A stretch of DNA of 20,006 nucleotides, from the NCBI GenBank assembly GCA_035946955.1, contig DASYYE010000251.1, forward strand, positions 1 through 20,006, given 5' to 3'. The first letter of the stretch is position 1. Each line of letters opens with the position of its first letter. The position numbers and the translations under genes are program-made. The notes beneath the pieces were generated by a model, which did no database searches, was not told the origin of the DNA, and was given only the letters and a program-made list of their open reading frames with translations. Positions 6,317 through 14,057 of this stretch are shown here, piece after piece. The stretch is from DASYYE01 sp035946955. Lineage in GTDB: Bacteria; Actinomycetota; Actinomycetes; Streptosporangiales; Streptosporangiaceae.

Positions 6317-8584
6317 ATGAGACGCAGGTTGTTGCGCGTCGGCCCGCCTCTGGGTTTTCCGGCTGGGCCGTTAGTGCTGGTGTCGGCGGCCGGGCTGGTG
6401 TTCGGCGCCGGGTTCGTGGTGTCGCCGGCGTTCGCGGGCACGGCCGGATCGGGCGTTGCCCGGCCGGGGTTGGTGACTGATCCGGCGTCGATGGTGAACA
6501 CGAAGGTGCAGACCGGGATCGGGGACGACTTCCCAGGTTCGCAGGCGCCGTTCGGGATGATCCAGTGGTCGCCGAACATGCAGAGCCGGTCGGCGGGCGG
6601 TAACTACGACAACAGCAGTACGCAACTGCTCGGGTACGCGCTGACGAACCTGGCGGGTCCGGGCTGCGGCGCGATGGGTGACGACCCGGTCATGCCGATG
6701 ACGGGTGCTGCGCCCAGCAACGTGAACGGCACGATGGTCTCCTACGACCACTCGACTGAGGTGTCCACGGCGGGGTACTTCTCGGCGAAGTCGAGCAACG
6801 ACACGATCCAGACGGAGCTGACGACGACGCAGCGCACCGGCATGGCGCGGTTCATGTTCCCGTCGACCGCGCAGGCGGACGTGCTGGTCAAGTTGCGGGA
6901 CAGCCAGAACCAGACGTCGACCGACCCGTCGACGGCGCAGATCGTGTCGAACACCGAGGTGACAGGCACGACCGTGTCGGGCCACTTCTGCGGCGACGTC
7001 GCCACGTACACGCTGCACTTCGACATGGTGTTCGACCAGCCGTTCACGTCGAAGATCCTGGGTAACGGCAGCAGCGGCCCGAACGGCATCTTCCTGCAGT
7101 TCAACACCACCTCCAGCCAGGTGGTGCAGGCCAAGGTCGGCGTGTCGTTCGTGTCCACCGCGAACGCGAAGCTGAACCTGCAGACGGAGAATCCGAACTG
7201 GGACTTCAACGCGGTCCGCACGGCCACGCACAACGCGTGGAACTCCTACCTTGGCAAGATCCAGATAGCCGGCGGGACGATGAACCAGCGGATCCTGTTC
7301 TACTCGGACCTGTACCACGTGCTTCAATTCCCGGACGCGGTCAGCGACGTGAACGGCCAGTACATGGGCTTCGACCACCAGGTCCACACGGTCGTCGCCG
7401 GGCAGTCGGCCCACTACGAGAACTTCTCCGGCTGGGACATCTACCACAACGAGGCCTCCCTGGCGGCGCTGCTCGCGCCGAAGGAGACCGGGGACATGGC
7501 CACCTCGATGATGGAGGCCTATCAGCAGATCAAGCTGATCCCGGAGTGGGGCTTCATGAACTCGAAGAACGGCGTCATGATCGGCGACCCGGCGCCGGCG
7601 GAGGTGGCCCAGTACTACGCGTTCGGGGCGCGCAGCGTGGATGACCAGCAACTGCTGGCCGACCTGGTCAAGCAGGCCACCACGGACAACCCGATCCGCG
7701 GGAACACGAGCACCTACGACCAACTCGGGTACACCCCGAACGACCCGTCGACGACGGTCGAGTGGACGCAGGAAGATTTCGCTCTGTCGAGGCTGGCGCT
7801 CAGCCTGGGCGACACGAAGGACGCGAACTTCCTGGCCAAGCGGGCCACTAACTGGAAGAACATCTTCGACCCCTCGACCGGGTACCTGTCCCCGCGTAAC
7901 TCGGACGGCTCGTTCGTGCACGTGACGGGCTCGGACACCTCCGACTATGTGGAGGGCTCGGCGGCGGAGTACCGGTTCCAGGTGCCTACCGACCAGCCGG
8001 TCCAAGCGCAGATGCTGGGCGGCGACTCGGCCACCAACTCGCTGCTGGACAGCCTGTTCCGGGCCTTCAACGGCCAGACCCCGACGGTGTCGCTGCTGAC
8101 CAACGAGTTCGACCTGGGCCAGCCCTGGTTCTACAACTGGACCGGCGAGCCCTCGCACACCCAGTCGGTGGTGCACCGCTGGCTGGACAGCACCTACCGC
8201 GACGATTGCTGCACGTTCCCCAACAACGACGATCTGGGCACGATGAGCGCCCAGTATGTCTGGGCCAGCATGGGCATCTACCCCGAGGATCTCGGCATCG
8301 CCGACGTGACCCTCAACTCCCCGACCTTTACTAAGGTTCTCATCCACCTCACCTCCGGCAAGACACTCAGCATCACGGCTCCGGCGGCGTCGAAGTCGAA
8401 CTACTACATCCAGTCAATGAAGGTCAATGGCACGGCGAGCACCAAGACCTGGGCGCCGGCCTCTATGTTCACCAATGGCGGCACACTCAACTTCACCCTC
8501 GGCTCGTCCCCGTCCAATTGGGGCACCGGCAGCGGCGACATCCCGCCCTACTACGACGGCACCACCACCCCAACCGGCGGCTGA
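6317..8584 (+). CDS. Secreted GH92 family alpha-mannosidase
   Basis: 755 residues, full length for glycoside hydrolase family 92: calcium-dependent inverting exo-alpha-mannosidases that trim mannose from N-glycans, yeast mannan and similar glycans. ATG 6317 has GAGGAG five bases upstream. The signal peptide MRRRLLRVGPPLGFPAGP... ends near SPAFA/GTAG (about residue 40), so it is exported. The N-terminal beta-sandwich starts VDTK-like (MVNTKVQTGIGDDFPGSQAP) and passes the GPGCG segment. The (alpha/alpha)6 domain carries VEWTQEDFALSRLA with Glu482 in the general-acid position, GEPSH (610-614) and PNNDDLGTMSAQYVW with Asp638-Asp639 in the catalytic-base/calcium region. Usual homologs read GNDD and MSAW here, so small variations exist. 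The gene stands alone, preceded by twin LacI-type operators and followed by a strong terminator. Confidence 0.93.
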   Translation: MRRRLLRVGPPLGFPAGPLVLVSAAGLVFGAGFVVSPAFAGTAGSGVARPGLVTDPASMVNTKVQTGIGDDFPGSQAPFGMIQWSPNMQSRSAGGNYDNSSTQLLGYALTNLAGPGCGAMGDDPVMPMTGAAPSNVNGTMVSYDHSTEVSTAGYFSAKSSNDTIQTELTTTQRTGMARFMFPSTAQADVLVKLRDSQNQTSTDPSTAQIVSNTEVTGTTVSGHFCGDVATYTLHFDMVFDQPFTSKILGNGSSGPNGIFLQFNTTSSQVVQAKVGVSFVSTANAKLNLQTENPNWDFNAVRTATHNAWNSYLGKIQIAGGTMNQRILFYSDLYHVLQFPDAVSDVNGQYMGFDHQVHTVVAGQSAHYENFSGWDIYHNEASLAALLAPKETGDMATSMMEAYQQIKLIPEWGFMNSKNGVMIGDPAPAEVAQYYAFGARSVDDQQLLADLVKQATTDNPIRGNTSTYDQLGYTPNDPSTTVEWTQEDFALSRLALSLGDTKDANFLAKRATNWKNIFDPSTGYLSPRNSDGSFVHVTGSDTSDYVEGSAAEYRFQVPTDQPVQAQMLGGDSATNSLLDSLFRAFNGQTPTVSLLTNEFDLGQPWFYNWTGEPSHTQSVVHRWLDSTYRDDCCTFPNNDDLGTMSAQYVWASMGIYPEDLGIADVTLNSPTFTKVLIHLTSGKTLSITAPAASKSNYYIQSMKVNGTASTKTWAPASMFTNGGTLNFTLGSSPSNWGTGSGDIPPYYDGTTTPTGG

Positions 8585-8589
8585 GTGAG

Positions 8590-8625
8590 AGTGCGGGCGT
8601 CGGCTCAGCCGATGCCCGCACTTTT
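8590..8625 (+). terminator. Strong intrinsic terminator after the mannosidase gene
   Basis: AGTGCGGGCGTCGGC pairs with GCCGATGCCCGCACT over 15 bp, one pair being G-U, with a TCA loop, followed by TTT. It begins 6 bases after the GH92 stop and defines a single-gene transcript end. Confidence 0.88.
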
Positions 8626-8714
8626 CAGTGCGGCTGGACTGCCACAACGCCGCGAACCAGAGCTTGGACGCCGACCAACTGGGCGCGGACGACCGCGAGT
8701 CCCTGGGGTAACCC

Positions 8715-9182
8715 CTAATTCCTGACAACGACGATGACAGTAAACCGCGTCTGGTCCGGCTTGCACCGCAGAGCCTCACCGCAGGCAGAACGCCTGGCCG
8801 TGATTGCTGCCCTGCCGTCGGTGAGGGCAGTGAAATCGGCCCTCACCGGGATGCAGCCGAGCCCGGGTATGTCAGGGCAGCTCCTAGGCCTGGGCAGCAG
8901 CACAGGCGGTCCATCCTGCCGTAGCACGCTTGGCGCCGAACTGCCGGTCACGTGCCAGTAACTGCTTGAGAGAATCAGCTCGATCCGATCCCTGGCCCTG
9001 GCGGACAACGTCTTGCCATTGGCGTCATTGCGCACCACGATCACCATAGGGCCGCCAGCGGCGGGACCACTGGTGCTGGACGCAGCCGTCCCGCACCCGG
9101 TAGACGTCATGATGATGACGACAGATACCGCCACTACAGCCAACATCAGCCGATGGCCTTGGGCAAAGCCCTGGAACAACAT
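8715..9182 (-). CDS. Putative small lipoprotein
   Basis: 155 residues from ATG 9182, chosen because GGGAGG sits four bases upstream; an ATG 12 bases earlier contains that ribosome site and is less likely. The N-terminus is a lipoprotein signal: basic RLM, hydrophobic LAVVAVSVVIIM, then TSTGC with the lipidated Cys at residue 30. The mature part starts with a Ser/Gly-rich spacer and continues with MVIVVRNDANGKTLSARARD and a C-terminal RFTVIVVVRN, so two similar strand-like motifs (VIVVRN) bracket the domain. Two Cys pairs (SCPDIPGLGC and SACGEALRC) could form disulfides outside the membrane. No family recognised; predicted membrane-anchored extracellular domain. It lies downstream of the PKD protein gene on the same strand, separated by a terminator. 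Confidence 0.65.
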   Translation of the reverse strand: MLFQGFAQGHRLMLAVVAVSVVIIMTSTGCGTAASSTSGPAAGGPMVIVVRNDANGKTLSARARDRIELILSSSYWHVTGSSAPSVLRQDGPPVLLPRPRSCPDIPGLGCIPVRADFTALTDGRAAITARRSACGEALRCKPDQTRFTVIVVVRN

Positions 9183-9334
9183 AGATCCTCCCATCGCGCA
9201 CTCGCTGTGTCCTTGGACGGCTCCGGCAGGCAAGCGGTTCCAGGAACCACATGTGACTACTTACCGTGGTCGAAACGTCGGCGGTGCGTGATCGCCAGTG
9301 GGAGAGAGGATGGCCACGCCTGTCGGCCAATAAG

Positions 9335-9368
9335 CAGGCCCCGGCGGGATCGCGATCGCCGGGGCCTG
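9335..9368 (-). terminator. Terminator after the PKD protein gene
   Basis: CAGGCCCCGGCG and CGCCGGGGCCTG make a perfect 12-bp stem with a 10-base loop, starting 9 bases past the stop of the minus-strand PKD gene. A TTATT follows on that strand but there is no long U-run. The position and stem strength support termination of that gene and separation from the lipoprotein gene. Confidence 0.7.
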
Positions 9369-9377
9369 GCGGGTTGG

Positions 9378-10985
9378 CTACCCGGTCACCGTCAGTGACT
9401 GCGTGGAGATGGGGGCGGCGCCGACGCCGGGGAATGCCGATCCGACGCCGCTGAACATCACCAGCGTGACGGTGTACGTTCCCGCTTTGCTGTATGTGTG
9501 CTTCGGAGACTTGCCCGAGCCGGTGGTGCCGTCGCCGAATTCCCACAGATATGTCATTACCGGCTGCGCGCTGACGGTACCCAGTGCGGAGAAGCTCACC
9601 GAATGTCCTACCGTCGGCTGCGCCGGTGTGAACGTGAAGCCAGTGGTGGTCCCGCTGTGGCCCGTGGTGACGATGCCGCCGTTGCCCGTGGACGTGCCGT
9701 TCTTGGTCATGATGGTCAGGCCGACGGAGTAGGCGCCCGCAGATGGGAAGGTGTGCGAGATTGTCGGCGTCTTCTGCTCGATCGTCTGCGCACCGTTGGC
9801 GTCGTTGAACTGCCAGACGTATTCGGCAATGCCGCCGGGTGCGCTCGAGCCGCTAGCGTCGAACTTCAGGGTCAGCCCCGAGCCTGCGGTGACCGTGAAC
9901 TTTGCCGTCGGCCGTGACACCGTCGGCGTGAGCCGCTGCAGGCACGAATGGGTCTGATTGCTCCACTCCTCCTGGAACCAGTAGAACTGGCCATTGATCA
10001 CCTGGTTGTACTTGGCGCCGTTGTGCGTCCCCAGCGGGTTGCCGAACTGGCCCTCGCACTGATCGCCGACCTCTTGCCCCTGCTGAGCCCCAGCGCCGTT
10101 GGTCCAGGCGTCGGTGGGGATGGGGGCGGTGACCGATTCGTTCTGCTCGTGGCTGAGCCCGCCATTGATCTCTCCGCCGGCGATGTTGCCGGTGGGGTTG
10201 TTCCCGTCCTCACACCCGGGGTTGGTGGCGACGAACGGGTCATCGGCGTAGAACAGCATCGGTGACGGGGTGGTTTGCTGGTGGTACGCGCAAAAGAGAG
10301 CAAGGTGGGAGGGCTCACCCGCTGAGCAGCCACCGTAGGGCGGACTCGCGTTCGGGTTGTTGTTGAAGCAGCCCTCGACATGCGGGGGAGTGAGCAGGAA
10401 GTACTCGTGGCCGAGGTCGGTCTTCAGGTGGTGGGCGGCGACGAAGTGCTCCAGCTCTGCCTGGATCTGGGCGTCGGTCAGGCATGCCTTCACCGGCGTG
10501 GCAGCCGGGCACTGGGATGCCGGATACGGATCGGTGTCGGTCAGCGCACCGCCGAAGGTCGTCTTGTACTGCGCGAATGCGCCTGTCGAGTCTTGGTACT
10601 GGGCCGATACCGAGTCGACGTTCTGATGGCCGCCACTGTCGTGAGCCAGGCCCGTGAAGAAGGTGCTGAGACCCGAGACATAACCCGCCGGGTAGGCCGA
10701 CAAACCTTTCGGGCTCCAGAGCACCATGTAGTCGGTGTTCGACGGCATCACCGGGCCGCCGTTGTAGTCCATGTTGGAGAACGCCAGGTCGAAGGGGGTT
10801 CTCTTCGCGCTCAGGAGCGGCACATAGGCTGGGGGATAGGCCGGCGCACGTGAGGCGTGGGCCACTGTATGTGACGTCAGCGGCGACGCAGCAGCCGCGG
10901 TGCTGATCGTCATGCCCAGCTGAGTTCCAGCGAGCGCAATGGCGACGCAGGCAGCAAGGACAATCCCAGATGGATGGATACGCAT
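9378..10985 (-). CDS. Secreted HExxE-motif protein with two PKD domains
   Basis: 535 residues; ATG 10985 follows GAGGA by 6 bases. A signal peptide covers about residues 1-33. Residues 60-350 form a Cys-containing domain: VMPSNTDYMVLWSPKGLSAY near the start, LGHEYFLLTPPHVEGCF (191-207), CAYHQQT (232-238), GGLSHEQNESVTAPIPTDAW (275-294) and QEVGDQC (304-310). SHExxExxT...AW...EVGDxC resembles a motif found in secreted actinobacterial and exordium/PHI-1-like proteins and contains an HExxE that may bind metal; protease activity is not shown. Two PKD domains follow (about 358-430 and 450-533), the second with the canonical YLWEFGDGTTGSGKSPKHTY and AGTYTVTL. PKD domains usually mediate binding to polysaccharides or proteins. 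The whole protein is probably extracellular. Confidence 0.8.
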   Translation of the reverse strand: MRIHPSGIVLAACVAIALAGTQLGMTISTAAAASPLTSHTVAHASRAPAYPPAYVPLLSAKRTPFDLAFSNMDYNGGPVMPSNTDYMVLWSPKGLSAYPAGYVSGLSTFFTGLAHDSGGHQNVDSVSAQYQDSTGAFAQYKTTFGGALTDTDPYPASQCPAATPVKACLTDAQIQAELEHFVAAHHLKTDLGHEYFLLTPPHVEGCFNNNPNASPPYGGCSAGEPSHLALFCAYHQQTTPSPMLFYADDPFVATNPGCEDGNNPTGNIAGGEINGGLSHEQNESVTAPIPTDAWTNGAGAQQGQEVGDQCEGQFGNPLGTHNGAKYNQVINGQFYWFQEEWSNQTHSCLQRLTPTVSRPTAKFTVTAGSGLTLKFDASGSSAPGGIAEYVWQFNDANGAQTIEQKTPTISHTFPSAGAYSVGLTIMTKNGTSTGNGGIVTTGHSGTTTGFTFTPAQPTVGHSVSFSALGTVSAQPVMTYLWEFGDGTTGSGKSPKHTYSKAGTYTVTLVMFSGVGSAFPGVGAAPISTQSLTVTG

Positions 10986-11470
10986 GTGCCGTCCTCACCC
11001 CGTCCCGCCGAGCCCGGGGCGGATTATCTCAGTTCCCAGGCGGGCCGGGGCAGCCCGCGCCGAGGACACTACCACAATGGACTAAAGGTCCGAAATACTG
11101 CCGTAGCGTCTAACCAGGCGGACGCTGACCACCGGGCCTCGGAATGGCCCCTGCCTTGGCAACAGGTCAGTTAACGCAGGGCGGAGCGGTTCTGACCACG
11201 CTCCCATTACAGAACACCCGCGAAGCGCATGCTGACTGCGCTGGTAACCGCCGTTCGGCGCGCCTGTCTCGGTCCGCGGAAGTTCCGCCCCCGCGCTACC
11301 GCCGTGCCTGATCACATCGATGATGCGATGCCACCTCACCCTGGCGGGCGCCAGCCTGGTCCATGCCGGCAAGCGGCGGTACCGGACGGGATCGTGACCC
11401 GGCCTGGGCCCTGTCGTGGGCCGGTCGTCGAGACACGATCCGCTGAGGACCAGTGAGAGAGGACCAGCCC
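10986..11470. other. Divergent intergenic region, PKD protein and epoxide hydrolase
   Basis: No gene supported. It must hold promoters for both flanking genes. The only structured element I see is GGACTAAAGGTCC at 11079-11091, a GGAC-N5-GTCC inverted repeat that could be a regulator site. No convincing -35/-10 pair was found. A 75-codon plus-strand frame (11229-11456) shows no domain or ribosome site. Confidence 0.5.
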
Positions 11471-12622
11471 ATGAGGGGCGCGACGAGGACCGCGATAGAG
11501 GAGTTCCGGATTGACATCCCGCAGCAAAGCCTTGATGACCTTCACGGCCGGCTGAGCCGGGCGCGGTGGGCCAGTGACGTCCCCGGCCCGGACCCCGAAG
11601 ACTACGGTGTGCGCCTGGCATGGGTGCGGGAGCTGGCCGAATACTGGAGGGACGGCTACGACTGGCGCGCAGCGGAGGCGAGGCTCAACACCTATCCGCA
11701 GTTCCTTACCCAGATCGATGGCCAGGACATCCATTTCCTGCATATCGAGTCGCCGGAGCCGGGCGCCATTCCGCTGATCTTGACCCACGGCTGGCCGGGC
11801 TCGGTCGTGGAATTCCTCGGCGTGATCGGCCCGCTGACCGATCCGCGGGCGCATGGCAAGGATCCCTCGATAGCCTTCGACCTGGTCATCCCCTCCCTGC
11901 CGGGGTTCGCGTTCTCAGCCCCGCTCCACGACCGGGGCTGGAGCACGCAGCGCACCGCCGCGGCCTGGGCCACGCTGATGCACCGCCTTGGCTACAAGCA
12001 CTACGGTGCGGCCGGCAACGACGCCGGCTCGATGATCTCCCCGGAGATCGGGCGCCTGGACCCCGAGCACGTGATCGCCGTGCACGTAACCCAGGTCTTC
12101 TCCTTCCCCTCCGGCGACCCGGCTGAGTTCGCAGGCATGTCCGCTGAAGACGGTGCCGCGATGGCGAAACTGCAGTGGTTCATGGACCACAAGATCTCCT
12201 TCAACCAGCTGCAATCGCAGCAGCCGCAGACGCTGGCGCACGCGCTGGCCGACTCCCCGGTCGGCCTGCTCGGCTGGAACACCCAGCTCATGACCCCCGA
12301 CGCGATGGGGGACAAGCAGCTCGATAAGGACTTCATCCTGACCAATGTCAGCTTGTACTGGTTCACCAACACCGGTGGATCCTCAGTCCGGTTCTATTAC
12401 GAAGACGCACACGGCACACCACACACCGAGCCGACCACCGTCCCGCTCGGCGTCGCAGGGTTCGCCGGCGACTTCTCGGGCGTCCGGCGCTTCGCCGAGC
12501 GCGACCACAAGAACCTCATGCAGTGGAACATGCACCCAGAACCAGGCGGCCACTATGCCGCGTACCTGGAGCCAGACGTCCTCGCCGACGACATCCGCGG
12601 TTTCTACCGCCAATACCAGTAA
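11471..12622 (+). CDS. Epoxide hydrolase (alpha/beta hydrolase with EHN domain)
   Basis: 383 residues from ATG 11471, with AGAGGA 7 bases upstream; a GTG 18 bases earlier overlaps that ribosome site and is less likely. The N-terminal EHN domain (about 8-115: IEEFRIDIPQQSLDDLHGRL, ARWASDVPG, YDWRAAEARLNTYPQF) wraps the core. The alpha/beta hydrolase core has the oxyanion motif HGWPGS (106-111), nucleophile elbow GNDAGS with Asp184, a probable acid at Asp334 (GFAGDF, where Glu is usual), and the catalytic His361 in PGGHYAAYLEPD. Cap-domain tyrosines such as those in RFYYED (about 309-310) may polarise the epoxide. Family enzymes hydrolyse epoxides to vicinal diols through an ester intermediate; the substrate is unknown. 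Cytoplasmic. It stands alone, ended by a hairpin. Confidence 0.92.
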   Translation: MRGATRTAIEEFRIDIPQQSLDDLHGRLSRARWASDVPGPDPEDYGVRLAWVRELAEYWRDGYDWRAAEARLNTYPQFLTQIDGQDIHFLHIESPEPGAIPLILTHGWPGSVVEFLGVIGPLTDPRAHGKDPSIAFDLVIPSLPGFAFSAPLHDRGWSTQRTAAAWATLMHRLGYKHYGAAGNDAGSMISPEIGRLDPEHVIAVHVTQVFSFPSGDPAEFAGMSAEDGAAMAKLQWFMDHKISFNQLQSQQPQTLAHALADSPVGLLGWNTQLMTPDAMGDKQLDKDFILTNVSLYWFTNTGGSSVRFYYEDAHGTPHTEPTTVPLGVAGFAGDFSGVRRFAERDHKNLMQWNMHPEPGGHYAAYLEPDVLADDIRGFYRQYQ

Positions 12623-12640
12623 CGCTGCTAGACCTTCATG

Positions 12641-12668
12641 GGTGGCGGCCCGTTATCGGTCCGCCACC
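12641..12668 (+). terminator. Hairpin after the epoxide hydrolase gene
   Basis: GGTGGCGG pairs with CCGCCACC (8 bp), and inside it CCG pairs with CGG around a TTAT loop with one mismatch between the stems. It starts 18 bases after the stop. No strong T-run follows, so the terminator call rests on stem strength and position. Confidence 0.55.
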
Positions 12669-12850
12669 ATCACTCATCAATGCCACGCGGACCACCTCTG
12701 CGTTCCAACCCGGCACTGGTGTCAGGGGCGTGTCCGGTCCAACGGTGTTGCACTGGTTGGTGCGAGCGTGTCAGGGTGGTCGCTGTGGCTAAAGGGGGCG
12801 AGCACGAGAGCGTGCCGGAACGGTGGAATGCCGTCGGGGCTGGTTCCAAC

Positions 12851-13381
12851 ATGTGGATGGACATGTCGCTGGACCCGAGGTTCGCGACAGGAACTGAACC
12901 AGAGGGCGAGCAGGCGACGCTGCTTTATTACCTCCGCAGGTACCGGCTGACGATGGAGATGAGGTGCGCTGACCTCGACACGGCCCAGCTCGCCGACCGG
13001 TCGGTGCCGCCCTCTACGATGTCCCTGCTTGGCCTTATCCGTCACATGGCCGACGTGGAACGTCACTGGTTCCGGCGCGTGATGGCGCAGGCCGACGCGC
13101 CGCCGCTGTACTGGTCGGATGACGTGCCGGACGCTGACTGGGCCGGCGCGGTTGCCGACCCGGCGGTCGTGGACGACGCCTGGCGGGCCTGGCGCGATGA
13201 GGTCGCCTTCGCCGAGAAGTTCGTCACCGATTCCCCCGACCCAGGCATGAAGGGTGCCATGCAGGATGGCACCAGCGTTGAGCTGCGCTCGATACTGGTC
13301 CACATGATTGAGGAGTACGCTCGTCACTGCGGGCACGCTGACCTGCTGCGGGAACGGATCGACGGCCGCGTCGGTCAGTGA
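12851..13381 (+). CDS. DinB/DUF664 superfamily protein
   Basis: 176 residues from ATG 12851. The four-helix DinB-like fold of DUF664 is shown by EGEQATLLYYLRRYRLTMEM, then PPSTMSLLGLIRHMADVERH followed by WFRR, and the C-terminal LVHMIEEYARHCGHADLLRE. The three conserved histidines (in RHMADVE, LVHMIEEYARH and CGHAD) form the usual metal site. The superfamily includes mycothiol- and bacillithiol-dependent enzymes, and DUF664 members are common in actinobacteria; the reaction is unknown. The start is uncertain: GTG 12785 with AGGGTGG upstream would add 22 residues, but family proteins usually have about 170 residues, which favours 12851. No signal peptide. It shares no operon with its neighbours, lying 228 bases after the epoxide hydrolase. 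Confidence 0.82.
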   Translation: MWMDMSLDPRFATGTEPEGEQATLLYYLRRYRLTMEMRCADLDTAQLADRSVPPSTMSLLGLIRHMADVERHWFRRVMAQADAPPLYWSDDVPDADWAGAVADPAVVDDAWRAWRDEVAFAEKFVTDSPDPGMKGAMQDGTSVELRSILVHMIEEYARHCGHADLLRERIDGRVGQ

Positions 13382-13543
13382 CGGCGGGCTAACTGTCACG
13401 GGCCGATGATTCAGCCTTCTGCTTCACAACCCTCCCAGCTCAGGAGACGTTGCAAGCCCCCCTTGGACCGCAGGGCTCCGGCGCGTTCCGGACTTGCCCT
13501 GTTTTGTCCAGTACGTGGTGGGATGGCCTGAGCGGCTTGTAGG

Positions 13544-13610
13544 TGCGGGCACGCCACGGTGATCATGTAGGTCTCTAAGGTCTGCATGAACGAGGTGTGG
13601 CGTGCCCGCA
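13544..13610 (+). promoter_or_regulatory. 14-bp inverted repeat enclosing the transposase start
   Basis: TGCGGGCACGCCAC (13544-13557) is the exact reverse complement of GTGGCGTGCCCGCA (13597-13610), with a 39-base loop that contains the ribosome site GAGG (13592-13595). The transposase GTG start (13602-13604) is inside the right arm. In RNA from outside the element the hairpin would hide the start. This matches the known protection of transposases such as those of IS10 and IS50 against read-through transcription; applying it here is inference. Confidence 0.6.
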
Positions 13611-13730
13611 GTGGCATTGTCGCGCGTGGGTGCACGCGTGGTCGAGTCCAGTCCCGACGGTGAGGACCTGGCCGGCGGTGCGTGGCATCGCCTGGAAGCG
13701 CTCCCGGACCCGCGCTCGCCGCAGGGCCGT
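13602..13730 (+). mobile_element. ISAs1-family transposase, 5' fragment
   Basis: GTG 13602 follows GAGG by 6 bases. The 43 residues read MPAVALSRVG... and end with WHRLEALPDPRSPQGR, matching the start of the DDE_Tnp_1-associated N-terminal domain of ISAs1/H-repeat transposases, in which L..(L/V)PDPRS.QGRRH is the hallmark. The match stops abruptly at about 13730, where the frame passes into unrelated acetyltransferase sequence, so the catalytic domain is absent. The element is a dead 5' remnant. I could not define the terminal inverted repeat or a target duplication. Confidence 0.6.
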
Positions 13731-13902
13731 ATCAAGCGGGCCGGCGGCGGCATCGTAGAGGCCTATCCGGAGCAGACCAGGGAGCGGCCTCCGCAGCGGT
13801 GCCTATCTGCATACAGGACCGGAGGAGTTGTATGCCCGGTACGGCTTCACGCGGGTTCGGAAGATCGCGAAGTGGCGGTGGGTAATGCGCACCAAGGTCT
13901 AG
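13731..13902 (+). pseudogene. GNAT acetyltransferase C-terminal remnant, frameshifted
   Basis: The first part reads GGGIVEAYPEQT in the frame of the transposase fragment. The second, one frame over, reads GAYLHTGPEELYARYGFTRV followed by RKIAKWRWVMRTKV and a TAG stop at 13900-13902. Together they match the end of a GCN5-type acetyltransferase: the VEAYP strand, then the LY-RYGF helix and the RK...W.M final strand. A frameshift lies between about 13790 and 13800. The N-terminal half with the acetyl-CoA site is missing, replaced by the transposase fragment. The gene is non-functional. Confidence 0.65.
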
Positions 13903-13972
13903 CCGCTGGCAAGCACACGATCGGCCTGTCGGGGATGCTGCTGAGGGAGACCGCGAGCTTCACCAGCGGCTA
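13900..13972. repeat. Inverted repeat bracketing a 53-base spacer
   Basis: TAGCCGCTGG (13900-13909) and CCAGCGGCTA (13963-13972) are exact reverse complements, and AAGC/GCTT just inside can extend the stem with a small bulge. The left arm starts with the stop codon of the acetyltransferase remnant. It could be a terminator or another trace of the rearrangement. Confidence 0.4.
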
Positions 13973-14057
13973 GGACCGGATGGGGTGCCCGCAGGCGGCT
14001 TGTGCTACCTGCTGGTACGGGCGATCCTTAGTCCCAGTCTTCCTGGTTGAGACGACG

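Noticed and set aside
6371..8347. A 658-codon open frame on the minus strand opposite the mannosidase gene
   Set aside because: It is an antisense shadow of a clear GH92 gene, is Arg/His/Val-rich with no domain, and arises from high-GC codon bias.
11079..11091. DosR/DevR-like box (GGACTAAAGGTCC)
   Set aside because: The spacing between half-sites is one base off the mycobacterial consensus and several flanking positions fail; kept only as an unassigned inverted repeat.
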